Below are positions 1-11,369 of a stretch of DNA of 64,000 nucleotides, piece by piece. The notes below the pieces were generated by a model. It was not told the origin of the DNA and searched no databases. It was given only the letters and a program-made list of their open reading frames with translations. How positions within the stretch are numbered: position 1 is the first letter of the stretch; the number at the start of each line of letters is the position of its first letter. Origin of the DNA: Andrena cerasifolii (taxonomy: Eukaryota; Arthropoda; Insecta; Hymenoptera; Andrenidae); assembly GCF_050908995.1 (NCBI RefSeq), contig NC_135118.1, positions 17,989,501 through 18,053,500 on the forward strand. The letters are read 5' to 3'. A program made the position numbers and the translations under genes.

Positions 1-862
1 CTCGCTAGAACCGCGCGCGAGTAGCGATGCAATCCGCGAAGGGAGATCCAACGAAGAGCACGATAATACGGTGTGAACAATTTGCATGAATAAATCTCGC
101 GTATCGAAAGACTCTGGGCGTCTCCAAATGTGCAGTAGCGTCGCGAACGAGCCATTACGATCTGAAAGTTAAAGGGAGAGCATTCGACGTACCGCAGGCA
201 GGTTGCAGAATTCGAGTGCTTTCTCCGCCCTTTGACCCTTCACCTGATGAGAACTCCACTCAACCTTATCACTGTGCCACGACGACGTTTCCTACGAGTG
301 GGCAATATTACGCCGCTGAGCAAAAACAATTCGCGGAGCACTTGAAAAATAAATCTTGAAATTGATAATCCACAAGCGCTGCGTCTCCCCCTGGCGAAAA
401 GATATTTAAGGGCGATGTTGATCGCAGGATCAACGATTTGTAATATTATAACTTACACTCTGTTCCAGGTTTTTTTTGTCGGTGAAATTGAACAGAAAGC
501 ATGTAAGTACTTTATAGGAGTGGTATGTGTAACATAGAAGACTATTTTCCAAGCAACTTAACACCTGTATGCAATTTGGGTGATTTTGACCAAAAATTGA
601 GTCACAACTCTTCATACCTCCTTTACTCATGAATCTATTATTTTGATTGAAATTCATTTACATCTTTAAATGAGAAACAACTGTCAATAATAAATACTGA
701 TAATAATAATAATAATATTAATTTTATTATTTTTTTTAATGTTTTCATTGTAGAAATTTAATAAGGTCTTTAACTATTAAACCGTAATAATTAACTGAAC
801 GGAGTTTTATTTTGTATACCTACTCGTTTCTGGTAAATATGTGATATTGGGTCAATATGATC
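1..862. other. Unassigned AT-rich DNA
   Basis: No gene or repeat was recognised. Around 690-760 there is a run of AAT triplets and T tracts. The only open frames are short, AT-biased and lack known motifs. Confidence 0.5.
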
Positions 863-930
863 AGGGCCCAATCTAGGGGGACGCAAGCAAGGCAACTGCC
901 AAGAGCGGCAAATTTGGGACTGGCAAACTG
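863..930 (+). repeat. Dispersed repeat end, 'GGGCCCAATCTAGG' family, copy 1
   Basis: The stretch starts GGGCCCAATCTAGGGGGACG and continues through 'GCAACTGCCAAGAGCGGCAA'. A diverged copy in the same orientation lies at 47390-47443 (GGGCTCGATCTAGGGAAGCG, then 'GCAACTGCTCAGAGCGG'). Both stop matching soon after the AGAGCGG block, so this looks like a conserved terminal segment of a dispersed element whose interior has decayed. The element class is not known to me. Confidence 0.55.
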
Positions 931-984
931 GGTATAAAGAAAGAATTAAAATCAATAGGTAGCGACCATTCTACTTTTCTTCTT

Positions 985-1264
985 TTGCGTTTTTCTCTAA
1001 ACTACATTTTCAAAGATGACCTATCAAATATCTCCAAAACTATTTGTCCGATTGAGTTCAAACTTGGCACGCATATTCTTAATGGTATTATCTACGATGT
1101 AGCATATCAGTTTTTCCATCCTATACCCGATTCGTATATAATTAATGGTTTAAATTCGTTTTTTCATGTGAAAAACGTATAATTTTTTTTACTTTGCTCT
1201 CATTTGTGCAATAAATTTTTTTTTCTCAAATCCCTATGCTACATCGTAGGTATTTTATTAAGGA
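985..1264. repeat. Fold-back sequence with 29-bp inverted arms
   Basis: CTACGATGTAGCATA at 1092-1106 is repeated exactly in inverted orientation at 1235-1249. The match extends imperfectly outward to 1078 and 1263 (CTTAAT on one side, ATTAAG on the other). The left flank holds the phrase at 1030-1068, 'ATCTCCAAAACTATTTGTCC' followed by 'GATTGAGTTCAAACTT', which resembles text inside other fold-back elements here. The 65-residue open frame over it is probably incidental. Outer limits are not resolved. Confidence 0.5.
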
Positions 1265-3783
1265 ACACGAAAATCATCGGGTTTTTGATTTCAGACGAAC
1301 ATGTTCGTTATAATTTGTTAGGTTAGTCACGCGTGTAACGGCGGACGAGCCTCGCGGGAGAACAAATAACTTGGTCATTTGTTAAAATTTTTGTACAGTA
1401 TTTACACAATATACGCACTAATACATGCTCTACCCATAAGAAGAAAATAAATAATTTTCAACCTCACAGTATCAGTAAAAAAAATTCGTTTAGTTTAGTG
1501 CTGTTTCGAGCGCCTCAGGTTGGCGTAACCCCTTAACCCTACCGATACTACTTAGAATCGCGCGTTTGCAATTGATACGGAGCAAATAACACGACGTCTA
1601 TTTAATATCCAACTCTCCACGCATCCCTAAAATGTTCGCTTGGAGCGCTAATGCGCCCCATTCTCCTCGCCTGGGCTCCTCGCACGGAAATGAATGTTTT
1701 CGTCCAACCATAAAATACGCGTTCGGTTGTCATACGTCGGTCATAAATTCGGCCCGAGAGCCCCGTCAAATTGTTACACGCGCGGGGTCGATGACGTCCC
1801 TCCCCCGTGTATCAGGCGAAAAACTTTGTAAAATACGAGAAGCGTGTTACGTCACCGCGCGGACAGGTTACACGGCGCAGGCAACGAGTGTCGGGCGTAT
1901 TTGCTGAAATAATGTTTGTTTAAGCCGCGGATTTGGCTCCCGGTTATTTAAATACTAAAAATTTCCCGCGCCCTTCCGCGGGCAGAGAGTTCCATACGGG
2001 GGGATCGCCGGTGTAGTCCGATCATTTATCCTGAATTAAACGAACGATCGCGGGGCGCCGAGTGTTTTCACGGTAACAACTGGCCGCGCGTGTTAAACCG
2101 ACAGATTGTACGGAGAATTCGATTGAAATCTCGAAAACAGACCGAGAGCACATTATCCCGCCCGCTTCGTCATAATTCTTTAAAACGTATTTACGTGTAC
2201 GCGCCCGCCCGGTGATTGATGATTGTTGACGATGCTGAGTGGTAATTAATCGCTGCCGCGACGTGCGCGGTGGGAATGGGAAAAACCGAGGGAAGTAACT
2301 GAGAATTTTTCTGTCGTGTATTTGTCCGTCGTGGAGCGTCGATCACTCTCGTCGATGTAGATTGATAATCGGAGGGAGTATGTGGAAGTGGGAAGGGTGA
2401 GATGGGAAATGAAATTAGGTCGTCTTTCGCGGATTTAAATCTTCCAAGGCGCCGACTGCGGTTGAATTCGATTATGCTGATACATGCCGTTTCGAGGGCG
2501 GGATCGATGCTTCGATCCATGAAAACAGTGATACCCGGGTGAAAGAATTCTTCGAACAAGCGGCACGAATGAACGACACTGTTACAGTGGAAAAGTAAGA
2601 GAAAGAGGGTGAAATCGTGAGCTGTGAAAGCTTTCTACTTTCATAGCGCGCGGAAAGAATTACCCAAGCCTTTCAGCGTGTGTGACTTTGATCAACGATG
2701 TAACATTCTTCAAAAGTCCAGCCCCTTAACATTCGTTGTAAGATTGTAAAATTGTAAGATCGTGAAATCAACTGAACAGTAACCCCTGTTCAAAGAGTCT
2801 ACCTTTCTAAAGGTATCTGGACTCTCCGATGAGAAGAATTTCCTGAACTTTGCAATCGTGTATGTACATCCATGTAATAATGGAATACTTATTCAGGTAC
2901 AATGGAGAGTGATTTAAAACACCCCAAAGGAAGTTCCATAACAGCAATTTTCAACGAGGAAAATTGAATCCTCCACTTTGCTGAAAACAAGTAGGTACCT
3001 ATATTTCTCAGGGGGGGTGCCATTTTTGCCTTCGGAAAGACTCGCTCAGCACTCCCGTTTCATCTTCTACAATATTCTACACCCTCTTGGAGGAAAGGAG
3101 GAAAAGAGCGACGCGGTCGTTTCTTTTTTATCGCCGGATATAAATATTGCTGGACGAACGCGGAAGTTGGAGGATATTTTTTGCTGGCAACGATATAATT
3201 AACCAGGCCGATGTGAGATGAACTTTAAAGCGAGGGGAGAATAGTCGATTGTGAAAGGTCGATCGTGACGCACATGGGGAATGGCTCGCACGTTCCAGCT
3301 TCGCGAAGATCTTGCAGTGCCCGTCGCGGATGTTACGTGTTGGTCGTATTTGGCGCGAGGGCGCCATTTCTCGCGCAAGACTCGCCCGCTGCCCTCCATT
3401 ATGATTGATTCTCCATGCAAAAACGCCCAACGAAAATGCAGGAAGGATATCCCTGCCGCTTGGATGCCCCGCGGGGGCTTGTCGCCATTAAACGGTGGCT
3501 CTCTCTCCCCTCAATTAGTTCAACCTAAATAATCTGACGGAGCCCCGTCTGCCAGCTAAGCGGAATATGATTCGAAACGATGAAAATAGGGCATTTCGAT
3601 GGACCGTGGGCTGTTAATCTTCCATCTGCCAGCGATGCACAACGTCAATCTTGCAATCTCATGCAAGAATGCAGCGCAAACTATGTTGCAATTTCTCTAT
3701 TCAAACGTGGGTGAATATCGTGACCCCGCGTGGGTGGTGTTAGCCCCCCCATTCTGTGCAAAATTAAATCATTTCTGTACAAC
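1265..3783. other. Unassigned mixed-composition DNA
   Basis: CpG-rich patches (about 1630-2180 and 3230-3500) alternate with AT-rich DNA. Open frames of 91 residues (1632-1907, +), 122 residues (2191-2559, -) and 100 residues (3128-3430, -) occur, but they overlap other frames or lack any motif, signal peptide or domain I recognise. No repeat was found. Confidence 0.45.
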
Positions 3784-4165
3784 TTAGTTTTGTATCGCGT
3801 TGTACCGTTGAGAGTTTTCTAAAATTCGAAACCGTTTTCGAAAAAAATGAGAAAACCAACTTTAAAATAGCAGCCCCTTTTTGACAAAAAAATCGTTTTT
3901 CTCTGTGCTGCTTTATAATACTTGTACCGAGCATTGTACCGTTTGAAAAAATTGTTTGACTGTATTGGGTTTTGGAACATTTCCTTGGGGAAAATCAAAA
4001 AAGAAAAAGGGTCCGAAGCACACATATGAAAAAAATCGTCCTTTTTCTTTGCTGTACTACGTACTTATTGTTAGTGCTATCTTTGAAATTGGTGTTCTCA
4101 ATTTTTTTCAAGAACGGTTTCCAATTTTAGAAAATTCTGCACGGTGCGACGCGGTACAAAACTAA
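3784..4165. mobile_element. Fold-back MITE, about 380 bp
   Basis: The left arm begins TTAGTTTTGTATCGCG; the right arm ends CGCGGTACAAAACTAA, its inverted complement with one change. The arms continue for roughly 100 bp (for example TTTCTAAAATTCGAAACCGT on the left and its counterpart near 4110-4135). Flanking bases are TACAAC (3778-3783) and TACAAA (4166-4171), a plausible 6-bp target duplication with one mismatch. There is no coding capacity; the two 68-69 residue frames are byproducts of the inverted arms. The superfamily is not assignable. Confidence 0.7.
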
Positions 4166-4324
4166 TACAAACTATTAATTACAAACACATCGAAACTCCA
4201 CTATCGAACGAAGACAAAGAGTATAGGAGCTATGAATAATCTGCTAAAGTATGGCGAAAATTGGAAAACACGCCGCAAGTTTTTAGATAAATAGGCATCA
4301 TCTTTGACAAGATATTTATACGGT

Positions 4325-4528
4325 ACTAGCTGACCCGTTATCCGGTTCCACCCGGGTATTATTATTATTATTTATTATTTTAGACAGCATATTTATAAAT
4401 AGTCTATAATCCAATCTAGGACGTATTTAATGAATATTCAAAATTTCATTGAAATCCGTCCAACCGTTTAGGCGTGAAAGAAGGACAAACAAACAGACAA
4501 CGTTTCACTTTTATATATTAGTAAGGAT
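4325..4528 (-). mobile_element. Helitron-like (or RTE/SINE-type) end, minus strand
   Basis: Read on the minus strand, the segment begins near TTATCCTTACTAATATATAA, passes through 'ACGGATTTCAATGAAATTTT', and ends with a GC-rich palindromic stretch (CCCGGGTGGAACCGG) and GGGTCAGCTAGT. In insects this layout (an ACTAATATATAAA start and a hairpin followed by CTAGT) is typical of non-autonomous Helitrons; RTE-linked SINEs use similar phrases. A trinucleotide ATT run at 4360-4380 interrupts it. Internally decayed; no protein. Confidence 0.55.
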
Positions 4529-6703
4529 AATGCAAGTGGATTGAAAAATATCGTTTAGTTCAGTCGAGTAGGCAATCCCTTAGTCGCTTTGAGCAGCCTA
4601 TGTGACTGGAGTTATTTTAAAGCTGTATTTCAAGATCGAAGTCACGTACGGGTGCATGCTTTCGGAAAGATTGCTTTACATTTACAAGATGCGAGGGAGC
4701 TGAAAAGGTCGTGTCGAAATCGATTTCTACTTCGTCCCTGATATGTCGCAGGCTACGTTCAGTCTGCTTTTGATGCCAGACGCATCGCGATATCGTCCAC
4801 CGTATATCACTTGGGTATTACTTAAATGTAGTAAAGTAATTGCCACCTCACGATACCTCGATACATTCTTTCAAATATTCAGAGAACATCCCCCTTCCGA
4901 GATGCACATCGAATTTCATCTCAAATCCAAGATGAGAAATGCATTTCAAGGTACAGGATCCTCGTAACTCGACTGATCAAGGTTCGATCGTCCTTTCTAG
5001 GCACGCCTCGATGATTCTCAGGGAATTCTCGAGCCCTTATCAGACGCTTCGCTCGGTAACTAGACTCGGTTACTTCATCCGGCGTCGACAAAGTTAAACA
5101 CGGCACCGTGAGATCGAACTATAAAACAGCGAGTGGAATGCTCCGATCGCTTCCGAGCTACAGCTGTTCGAACGCCAAGCTACGCGGTGGCATAAGTCGG
5201 AATATAATTTGTTAGAGTGTCCAGTATCGAGAGATTCTATTCTGGATTACCTCGGATCCTGATATATTCCACCGTAGCCGCTCACGATTTTCCAATCTTC
5301 AAATTCAGATCGGGGCTGAGAAGTCGCGGGAGACTTCTGTGCCTGCTTTTGGAATTCTGCGATTCTGTCAGCCAAGATGCATTATTGATTTCACGCGAGT
5401 AGCACCATAGGGTTTGTACCGAGTTAGATGGTTCATCGTTGCAGCTCTGGTACGTACTCTCGCTTCGTGCCACGTCATTGCAGACTTTCGCAAAATCATT
5501 TATAGAAATTTATTATAATAACCTAAGTCTTTAATGTATGTCGTGCAGTACGACTATTGCTTTTCTGTTTAATCTGTACTGACCAGATGATTACGAGACC
5601 GAGTAAATTAAACCATGTTAATTAAATTGTCTTAAATTATGAGATTCGCGAGGTTTATCGCGCCCTCGGAATCCTCGTATCCTTGCGATAAGCATCGCAT
5701 TTATGATTAAATCTTGAACAGTATTATTCACTGCGTAAGCCGAAGTATCCCTTATTCAATTGCCGCGGCTTCGAGGGCTCAACTTTTAATATTCCTCAAT
5801 GCCCCCCGAAGACAATCGTCGCCATTGGATATTTTAATTCGACACAAGCTTCGAGCAGACCGTCAGATTCCGCAGCGCGTGCTGAATACCTTATTCTGTT
5901 CCTCGTATGTTCGTAGACTTCCCGACCTTATCCAGAAAATTTCGTTCGGCCAGCCATACCGCAAGACGCCACGTGTCGCCACCCATTCTGCTCGAAGTTC
6001 GACCATGGAAAATTGGATGGGAGGATGCGTGTCAGGCGCTCGAGCGAATTTAGTGACTGGAGGGCGATTATTAGTCGCGTGCCAGGAGCTATCGGTCCGC
6101 CAGCCGAATTTATCGACCCATACCCGTGATCACCGCCATTCCAGCCGAGGGTTTATGACACTTTCGGCACCTGCTACCCTCTCCCCTGGCATAGGGCGGG
6201 GGTGCAGAAGAGAGGCCGCGGCAACCGGGGCTGAAAACTTGAATCGTTAAACTTTACGGCATATCTTGCGTATTTACGAGCCGAAGGTTTCTTCATCGCC
6301 GTCGACGTCACGGCAATCTTCCTTCGGGAAGCCGGTCGGGGCGACGTAAAATCCCCGGGCAGGTCTACGGCAATGCAGGTGACGCACCGCGACTGCAGAA
6401 ACGCGGACAGACTTCGGCCACCCCCTCGATCTCGTAAAGCGCGCACAACGGAAAACGGGATCTTCCTTCCTTCGGTCCCGCGACGGCGAATAATTTAAAC
6501 TGCTCCCCTAATCCTCGTCGTCCATGAAAAAGTGATGCTATAGGTAGGTATTCGTACTTCGCGTGGGACGATAGCGCAGAGTCATTTCGCGAAAGAAATT
6601 AAAGAGGGAAACTTAAGGGTAGTTCCTGAAATTCGCTACATCGTGTGGTTGTGAAATCTTCGCATACGAGCAATGATGTGAGTTTAAAACTGTCGCGCGA
6701 ACC
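4529..6703. other. Unassigned DNA, GC-rich toward its right end
   Basis: No repeat was recognised. The longest open frame (5714-6250, +, 178 residues) sits in a CpG-rich patch, has no recognisable domain or membrane segment and is overlapped by a 90-residue minus frame. It is treated as incidental. Confidence 0.45.
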
Positions 6704-6789
6704 TTAAGGTGCGGTTAAACGTTACCGTAGGAAACTTTGAGTGTTCGGCGCGCGATGCGCGCTGTTGCACGCGTGTAACCGCACCTTAA
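6704..6789. mobile_element. Tiny 86-bp TTAA-flanked hairpin element
   Basis: TTAA at 6704-6707 is followed by GGTGCGGTTAAACG. The right end reads CGTGTAACCGCACC followed by TTAA at 6786-6789. The terminal repeats match at 13 of 14 positions. TTAA target duplications and short TIRs are the signature of piggyBac-type insertion. With so small a body it can only be a non-autonomous miniature or an internally deleted relic. Confidence 0.6.
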
Positions 6790-8670
6790 AGGTGGATCCT
6801 GAATATTCTACTAAATTCAAGAATTCTTTTAAATTTCGTTCAGAATTAATTTCGAATACAAGAAACCCTTGTACAAAGTTTAAAATCGATTTACCACGTA
6901 GTTATCGAGAAATTGTTCATTAAAGTTTATGCATTTTAACACAGTGGTGTACGGCAGAGTCGAAAACAGGGGGTTATAGTTTCAGGATTTCTTCTGAAAC
7001 AGGAAAACTATATTCAAGAAGTGTACCAAAATTGGCACAAAAGTACATCGGAATGTCACGAAATGAATTTATTAATTTCTGCGAAACTGACCACATGGTT
7101 TCTTCGTAGGTAAATGCCCATAAAAAGACAGGTTTACGTGGAAATATTTTAGAAATTATGTAGAGCAGTCAACGTGGCAACGTCGCACAATCGATATGTT
7201 CAGATATTTAAATACCGAACGACGATTCAAATCCATATGAACATTTTTTCTGACATTTTGGTTATAAAAGACGCTCCGAATGTTTGCGACGTTGGCAGAT
7301 CTGCTGCTTCAATTCAATAAGCCAATCAATTTAATATTCTATTTTCGTATTACAATTATTTATATTAACATTGAACTTTTTAATATATATATATTTATTA
7401 ATAATTGTAATACGAAAATATATACACACGATGTTAAGAATTATTATTATTATTTCTATAGTCTCATACTACTTTATATTTATCGTTTATTACCCAACTC
7501 TAATTTGACTAACACAGATAGTTAGGAACTACTTTAATTTTATTAATACCGACGAATCGAAAGTGGTCTTCTTGGAGTTATTGAGACTCAGAATTCTTCT
7601 TAATACTGTAACTTAAGATATTTCTTAAGAATACTTAAGGACCCCTGTCCAGAAAGCCCATCGAGAGTCCTATCTTCCAAAAAAAATTATGATTTTATCC
7701 AAATACTATATTTTTTCTGTTTCTCATAATATTCATACCACACGCGTGTGAATTAATTTGTAATACTGTTATGTATACAGGGTGTCTCAGAACGTTTGCC
7801 GCCTACGCCTTTTCCTTAAATCTGTTACTGCTTAAGGTACTTAAGTTATTTCAATTCTCAAGTACTGTTAAGGTGTACAAACCATAGTAACCGTGTAGCA
7901 CTTAGTTTATTTGGTAACGCGTGTATTATTATCCTGTATTTTCAAATAGGAAACTTACGATTAGTGGACCTTTGATTCTGCGTTTGTAAGGAACAGCATG
8001 TACCCTCGGCCAATTTCTTATACCGAGACTGGAAATCCGCGAGAGCTTGGCTGGAGGGTCGATTCCATTATCGGTGGCTGGAAAATTTATGCAAGCTCCT
8101 ACCGATCCACGGGAATCCCCCATCCCGTGGAATAATTATTTCGTTGCAGTCGTGGCAACGATTAATTCGATCGAGTGATTTATTAAGAACCCGAGCCGAG
8201 TGGGGAGATTTATTACCATTATATAAAACTGGCACCGGTAATTATCCTGGGCGAGATTTCTCAATCCGATTATGCGTCCCCCGAGCGACGAAGCTTTTCG
8301 AATTAACGCTCGACTACATCGATATTTTCATTCATACGTGTGTGGAAAGGTGTAAGGCAGCCTTACATTGTCGGGAAAATAAATCTAAACGAATGATACA
8401 AAATATACAGGTGTACTCTGCATCGTGGAATTAACAAGAGAACTTTTAACAAACATTATCCGATACATCTTTACTACTACTGGCAACACAGATATTTCGC
8501 ACTGTAGCAGGAATTATAAGCCAGACACGGAAACTGGAATCATCAACTTCGCGTGATCCTCGCTCACCTTTCACATAGGTAGCACGTATTATGAATAAAA
8601 CACGTACATTGAGAACAAACACGGACTACACTGCTCGACACTATTTTGTGCCGAGTTATGTATACATTTA
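6790..8670. other. Unassigned AT-rich DNA
   Basis: Apart from the hairpin at 7340-7420 nothing is assignable. 'ACAGGGTGTCTCAGAA' at about 7778-7793 looks like the CAGGGTGTC-type tip found on many insect transposons, but no partner end was found nearby. Open frames are short or low-complexity. Confidence 0.4.
7340..7420. repeat. Perfect 21-bp inverted repeat, 39-bp loop
   Basis: Bases 7340-7360 (TATTTTCGTATTACAATTATT) and 7400-7420 (their exact inverted complement) form an uninterrupted 21-bp stem. The loop is AT-rich with a short (TA)n run. This could be a residual MITE core or a random AT palindrome, but the CG dinucleotide in each arm argues against pure low complexity. No function is claimed. 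Confidence 0.6.
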
Positions 8671-8770
8671 TTGAAAAATAAATACCCAAGAAAAGGCATA
8701 CGTGCAACTTTAGGAAACTTATAACGAGGGCTAATTTATTGCGACACATCTTTTGCACGATAAAGTTGGT
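8671..8770. repeat. Dispersed repeat copy 1 (partner at 53345-53520)
   Basis: TTGAAAAATAAATACCCAAG, then AAAAGGCATA, then a block around CTTATAACGAGGGCTAATTT match the region at 53345-53374 and 53451-53520 in the same order and orientation. The other copy carries about 75 extra bases after GGCATA. On the minus strand both copies read through a short hydrophobic frame (NKLALVISFLKL), so a decayed coding segment of an unknown element is possible but unproven. Confidence 0.55.
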
Positions 8771-10426
8771 CGATTTGGCGTATAGAGCTGTGGGCGATGT
8801 ATCTATCGATTCGTTTGAGCGCACCAGTGAACTCTTTGAACACTTGCGGTGACATGATGCTTCGAAAGTGGTCGCATGTATCAGCTAAAGCCTCGCATTA
8901 ATCCCAACACTGGACTATGTGTGAAGCATAATAGTCAATGATGCAGGATCATGTTGCATAAGCAATGAATCCTGTGTAACTCTGCCGAGCAACGAACGGT
9001 GGCGAATTACCCGAATTTCGATTGCAGCCGTTCGTTTCGGGGCGAGCAGAGAAATCACTTCTTATGCTCGATCATTCTTGGATGCGGGTAGGTACTCGAG
9101 ATTGAAATGAAAAACGTCAGCGATAAATCATTGCGCTCCGTCGAGGCGTGATCGATTATCGTAGCAGCCAGCGATTAATTGTCGCGGAAATTAATGGCTC
9201 CCAGGGCGCTATTGGGAGAATATTTCTAAGGTTCTCTTGATTTATACGTAATCAATACATAAATCCTCCTTGCACGACTTTCCGTATCCGCGATTTTCAA
9301 ATGCACTTGAAATACTGTGTTACAATCGAGCTGGAACCGTTTCGCGTAGGTACGCGAAAAAATGCAACCTCGCTGCTGTCCGGCTTTCGAAAGTTGCCTG
9401 AAATGATTTACCTCACAAAACATTGTAAACAATTATGTTCCACCCTCGATACGTCCAACAAAGACGAAAGAAGGGAAACCAACAAACTCACTCGAGGGCA
9501 AAGGCAGCCACCTAAGAAGATTACTGAAAGCATGCAAATTAAAACACCTTTCCCACAGCATCGAGTCCGCCGCAAAAAACACGGTGTTATGGCGGGCTCT
9601 TACTACGCCTCGCCTCGGTTTTGCTCTACCTGAAGGTTTCAGCTTGCCCCGGTTCACATTTGAGTGCTGAATTAACCAGTAAGCAAAATAAGCACGTGCT
9701 TAAGGTATTAGGAGAAAGGGGGTGTTACGTGCCGCGGCTTTTGGTGATCGAGCGGCACGATTTATACACGCAATATCGATTAGGGGTATCCCGCAGTCGA
9801 TTGGCTGTCAAAAATTGTGATAGGTGTCTAAAAGAACAATTCCTAATTAATTAACAATCCACACATGCTCCGAACGTGCGACAAAACCGTGGGAAGGCGT
9901 CGTTCCCTGCGTCGGTAACCGGACATAGGGTATACAATTCTGTCAATCTTCTAAGAAGCAACCCAGTCTGAACCGCACCCCTGCCGCTTACACAGTGCGG
10001 ATTCGGCACATCAAGAGAACCACTGGATCTTTCGGATCGCGACTCTCTGGTGAAAAAGCCGCTGCGTCAGCATCGCCTTATCCTTATCGCGGGACGACAA
10101 TATGTCGAGGCGACGATGCTTCAAAGAAAGGGTTCTGGTTTTACTAAATTATTATTGACTAACTAGGCGGGAGTATGATCAACGAGGGATTTCCCATAAC
10201 GCTAGGGGTTGTTGATGCATACCCCGTACCAAAAAGAAAAATTTTACGTTCCGGACGTAACAGGGGAGACCGTAGAAATTTTCTGAATTTTAAAATCTAA
10301 CTTTTGTTAGTAACACTTTTTAGCAAAGTTATTGGAATTGCCTAAGAAATCGTAGATTGCGTTAAAGTGTATATATATATATTATCACCCTGTGTAAGGG
10401 GGCCTCTGTTGGCGTATACGGTGGAA
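8771..10426. other. Unassigned DNA
   Basis: Mixed composition. The 110-residue plus frame (9301-9633) and overlapping minus frames show no recognised domain. GTGGAA at 10421-10426 is the left target duplication of the next element. Confidence 0.4.
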
Positions 10427-10645
10427 CCATAGACATATATAGACAGAGCGTAAGCTGAGAGGGGGTGTAAGCTTCGCGGTAAGGGGAGCGATACAGGCAA
10501 ATCGGGTAACGCAGAGGTTATGCATGCCGAATGTTTCCGAAGCTAACCCGACGTGCCTGTATCTGACCTCTGCCTTTTCCCCTCCAAGCCTACCGTTCCC
10601 CTCGCCGACAGTCCCAGCTTCTGCTCCGTCTATATATGTCTATGG
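10427..10645. mobile_element. 219-bp MITE with 6-bp target duplication
   Basis: The left end CCATAGACATATATAGAC and the right end GTCTATATATGTCTATGG are exact inverted complements for 18 bp, and similarity continues (AGAGCGTAAGCTG versus GGAGCAGAAGCTG). The element is bracketed by GTGGAA on both sides (10421-10426 and 10646-10651), an exact 6-bp direct repeat. The interior is also partly self-complementary (GATACAGGC with TCGGGTTA). Six-base duplications do not fit Tc1/mariner, piggyBac or standard hAT; Dada-type or unclassified families are options. The overlapping 101-residue frame (10524-10829) runs out of the element and is not considered a gene. Confidence 0.75.
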
Positions 10646-11003
10646 GTGGAACAGCGATACGAGCTGTAAACAGAGATCTGAGGCCTGGACAGTGTCGGTG
10701 TCACATTTATGGCCCTATGCACCGCTGGGCCTCTTTGGGGCTTGTCAAGCACCGAGGACCGTGGTTCTCCCAGTCAGTTCTTCTCCAGACGCAGTAGACG
10801 CTACACGCGATCCTTTCCAGTTTACATGAACAGTTTTCTATTATTTGCTTATGATCAACATTTAACACTATTGACTCCAGTGTATCAATAAAGCGATTTC
10901 ATTGTATTTGCTCTATTGAGTTACTGCTGACTCTATCGGGCATCCCAACAGCCTCAATATTTTTCAAGTGCTTAGGGCCTCCAAAGGTCTTAATCCGACC
11001 CCG

Positions 11004-11369
11004 GAAATGGTAAACGATGTAATTGCCAAAAAATAAAAAATACATTTATTAGTGGAAAGGGATATGAATTCCTTGTGGAATACGGTGGCGGAAGTTACAA
11101 GTGCTAGAATAATCTATTTTAACTGGGCTATCACGAGATAGAACTAAAATCGCAAGTGCCAATTTCGCCGTGGTAAAAAACGGTGGAAGTGCCTGCAATC
11201 TTCATGGTGCTGATCTTTTTGTTCCTCTCTAAATCTGTAAAGTTGGTACACGCTGAAAGTCCATAGCGTTCAAGTGATAAACGATGCGCCGTAAGTGCCA
11301 AAATGAACAGACATGCGTTTTCTGTTTCTGCTGAAAATTTTAACTACTGGCACCTTCGTTTACCATTTC
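11004..11369. mobile_element. Probable TIR element, about 366 bp
   Basis: GAAATGGTAAACGATG at the left is matched in inverted form by CTTCGTTTACCATTTC at the right (15 of 16), with TGCCA following on each arm. A related direct copy, TAAACGATGCGCCGTAAGTG, lies inside at about 11279. No target duplication could be resolved, and no coding potential was seen. Confidence 0.5.

Noticed and set aside
5714..6250. 178-residue plus-strand open frame
   Set aside because: No recognisable motif, CpG-rich context and overlapping minus frame; likely chance.
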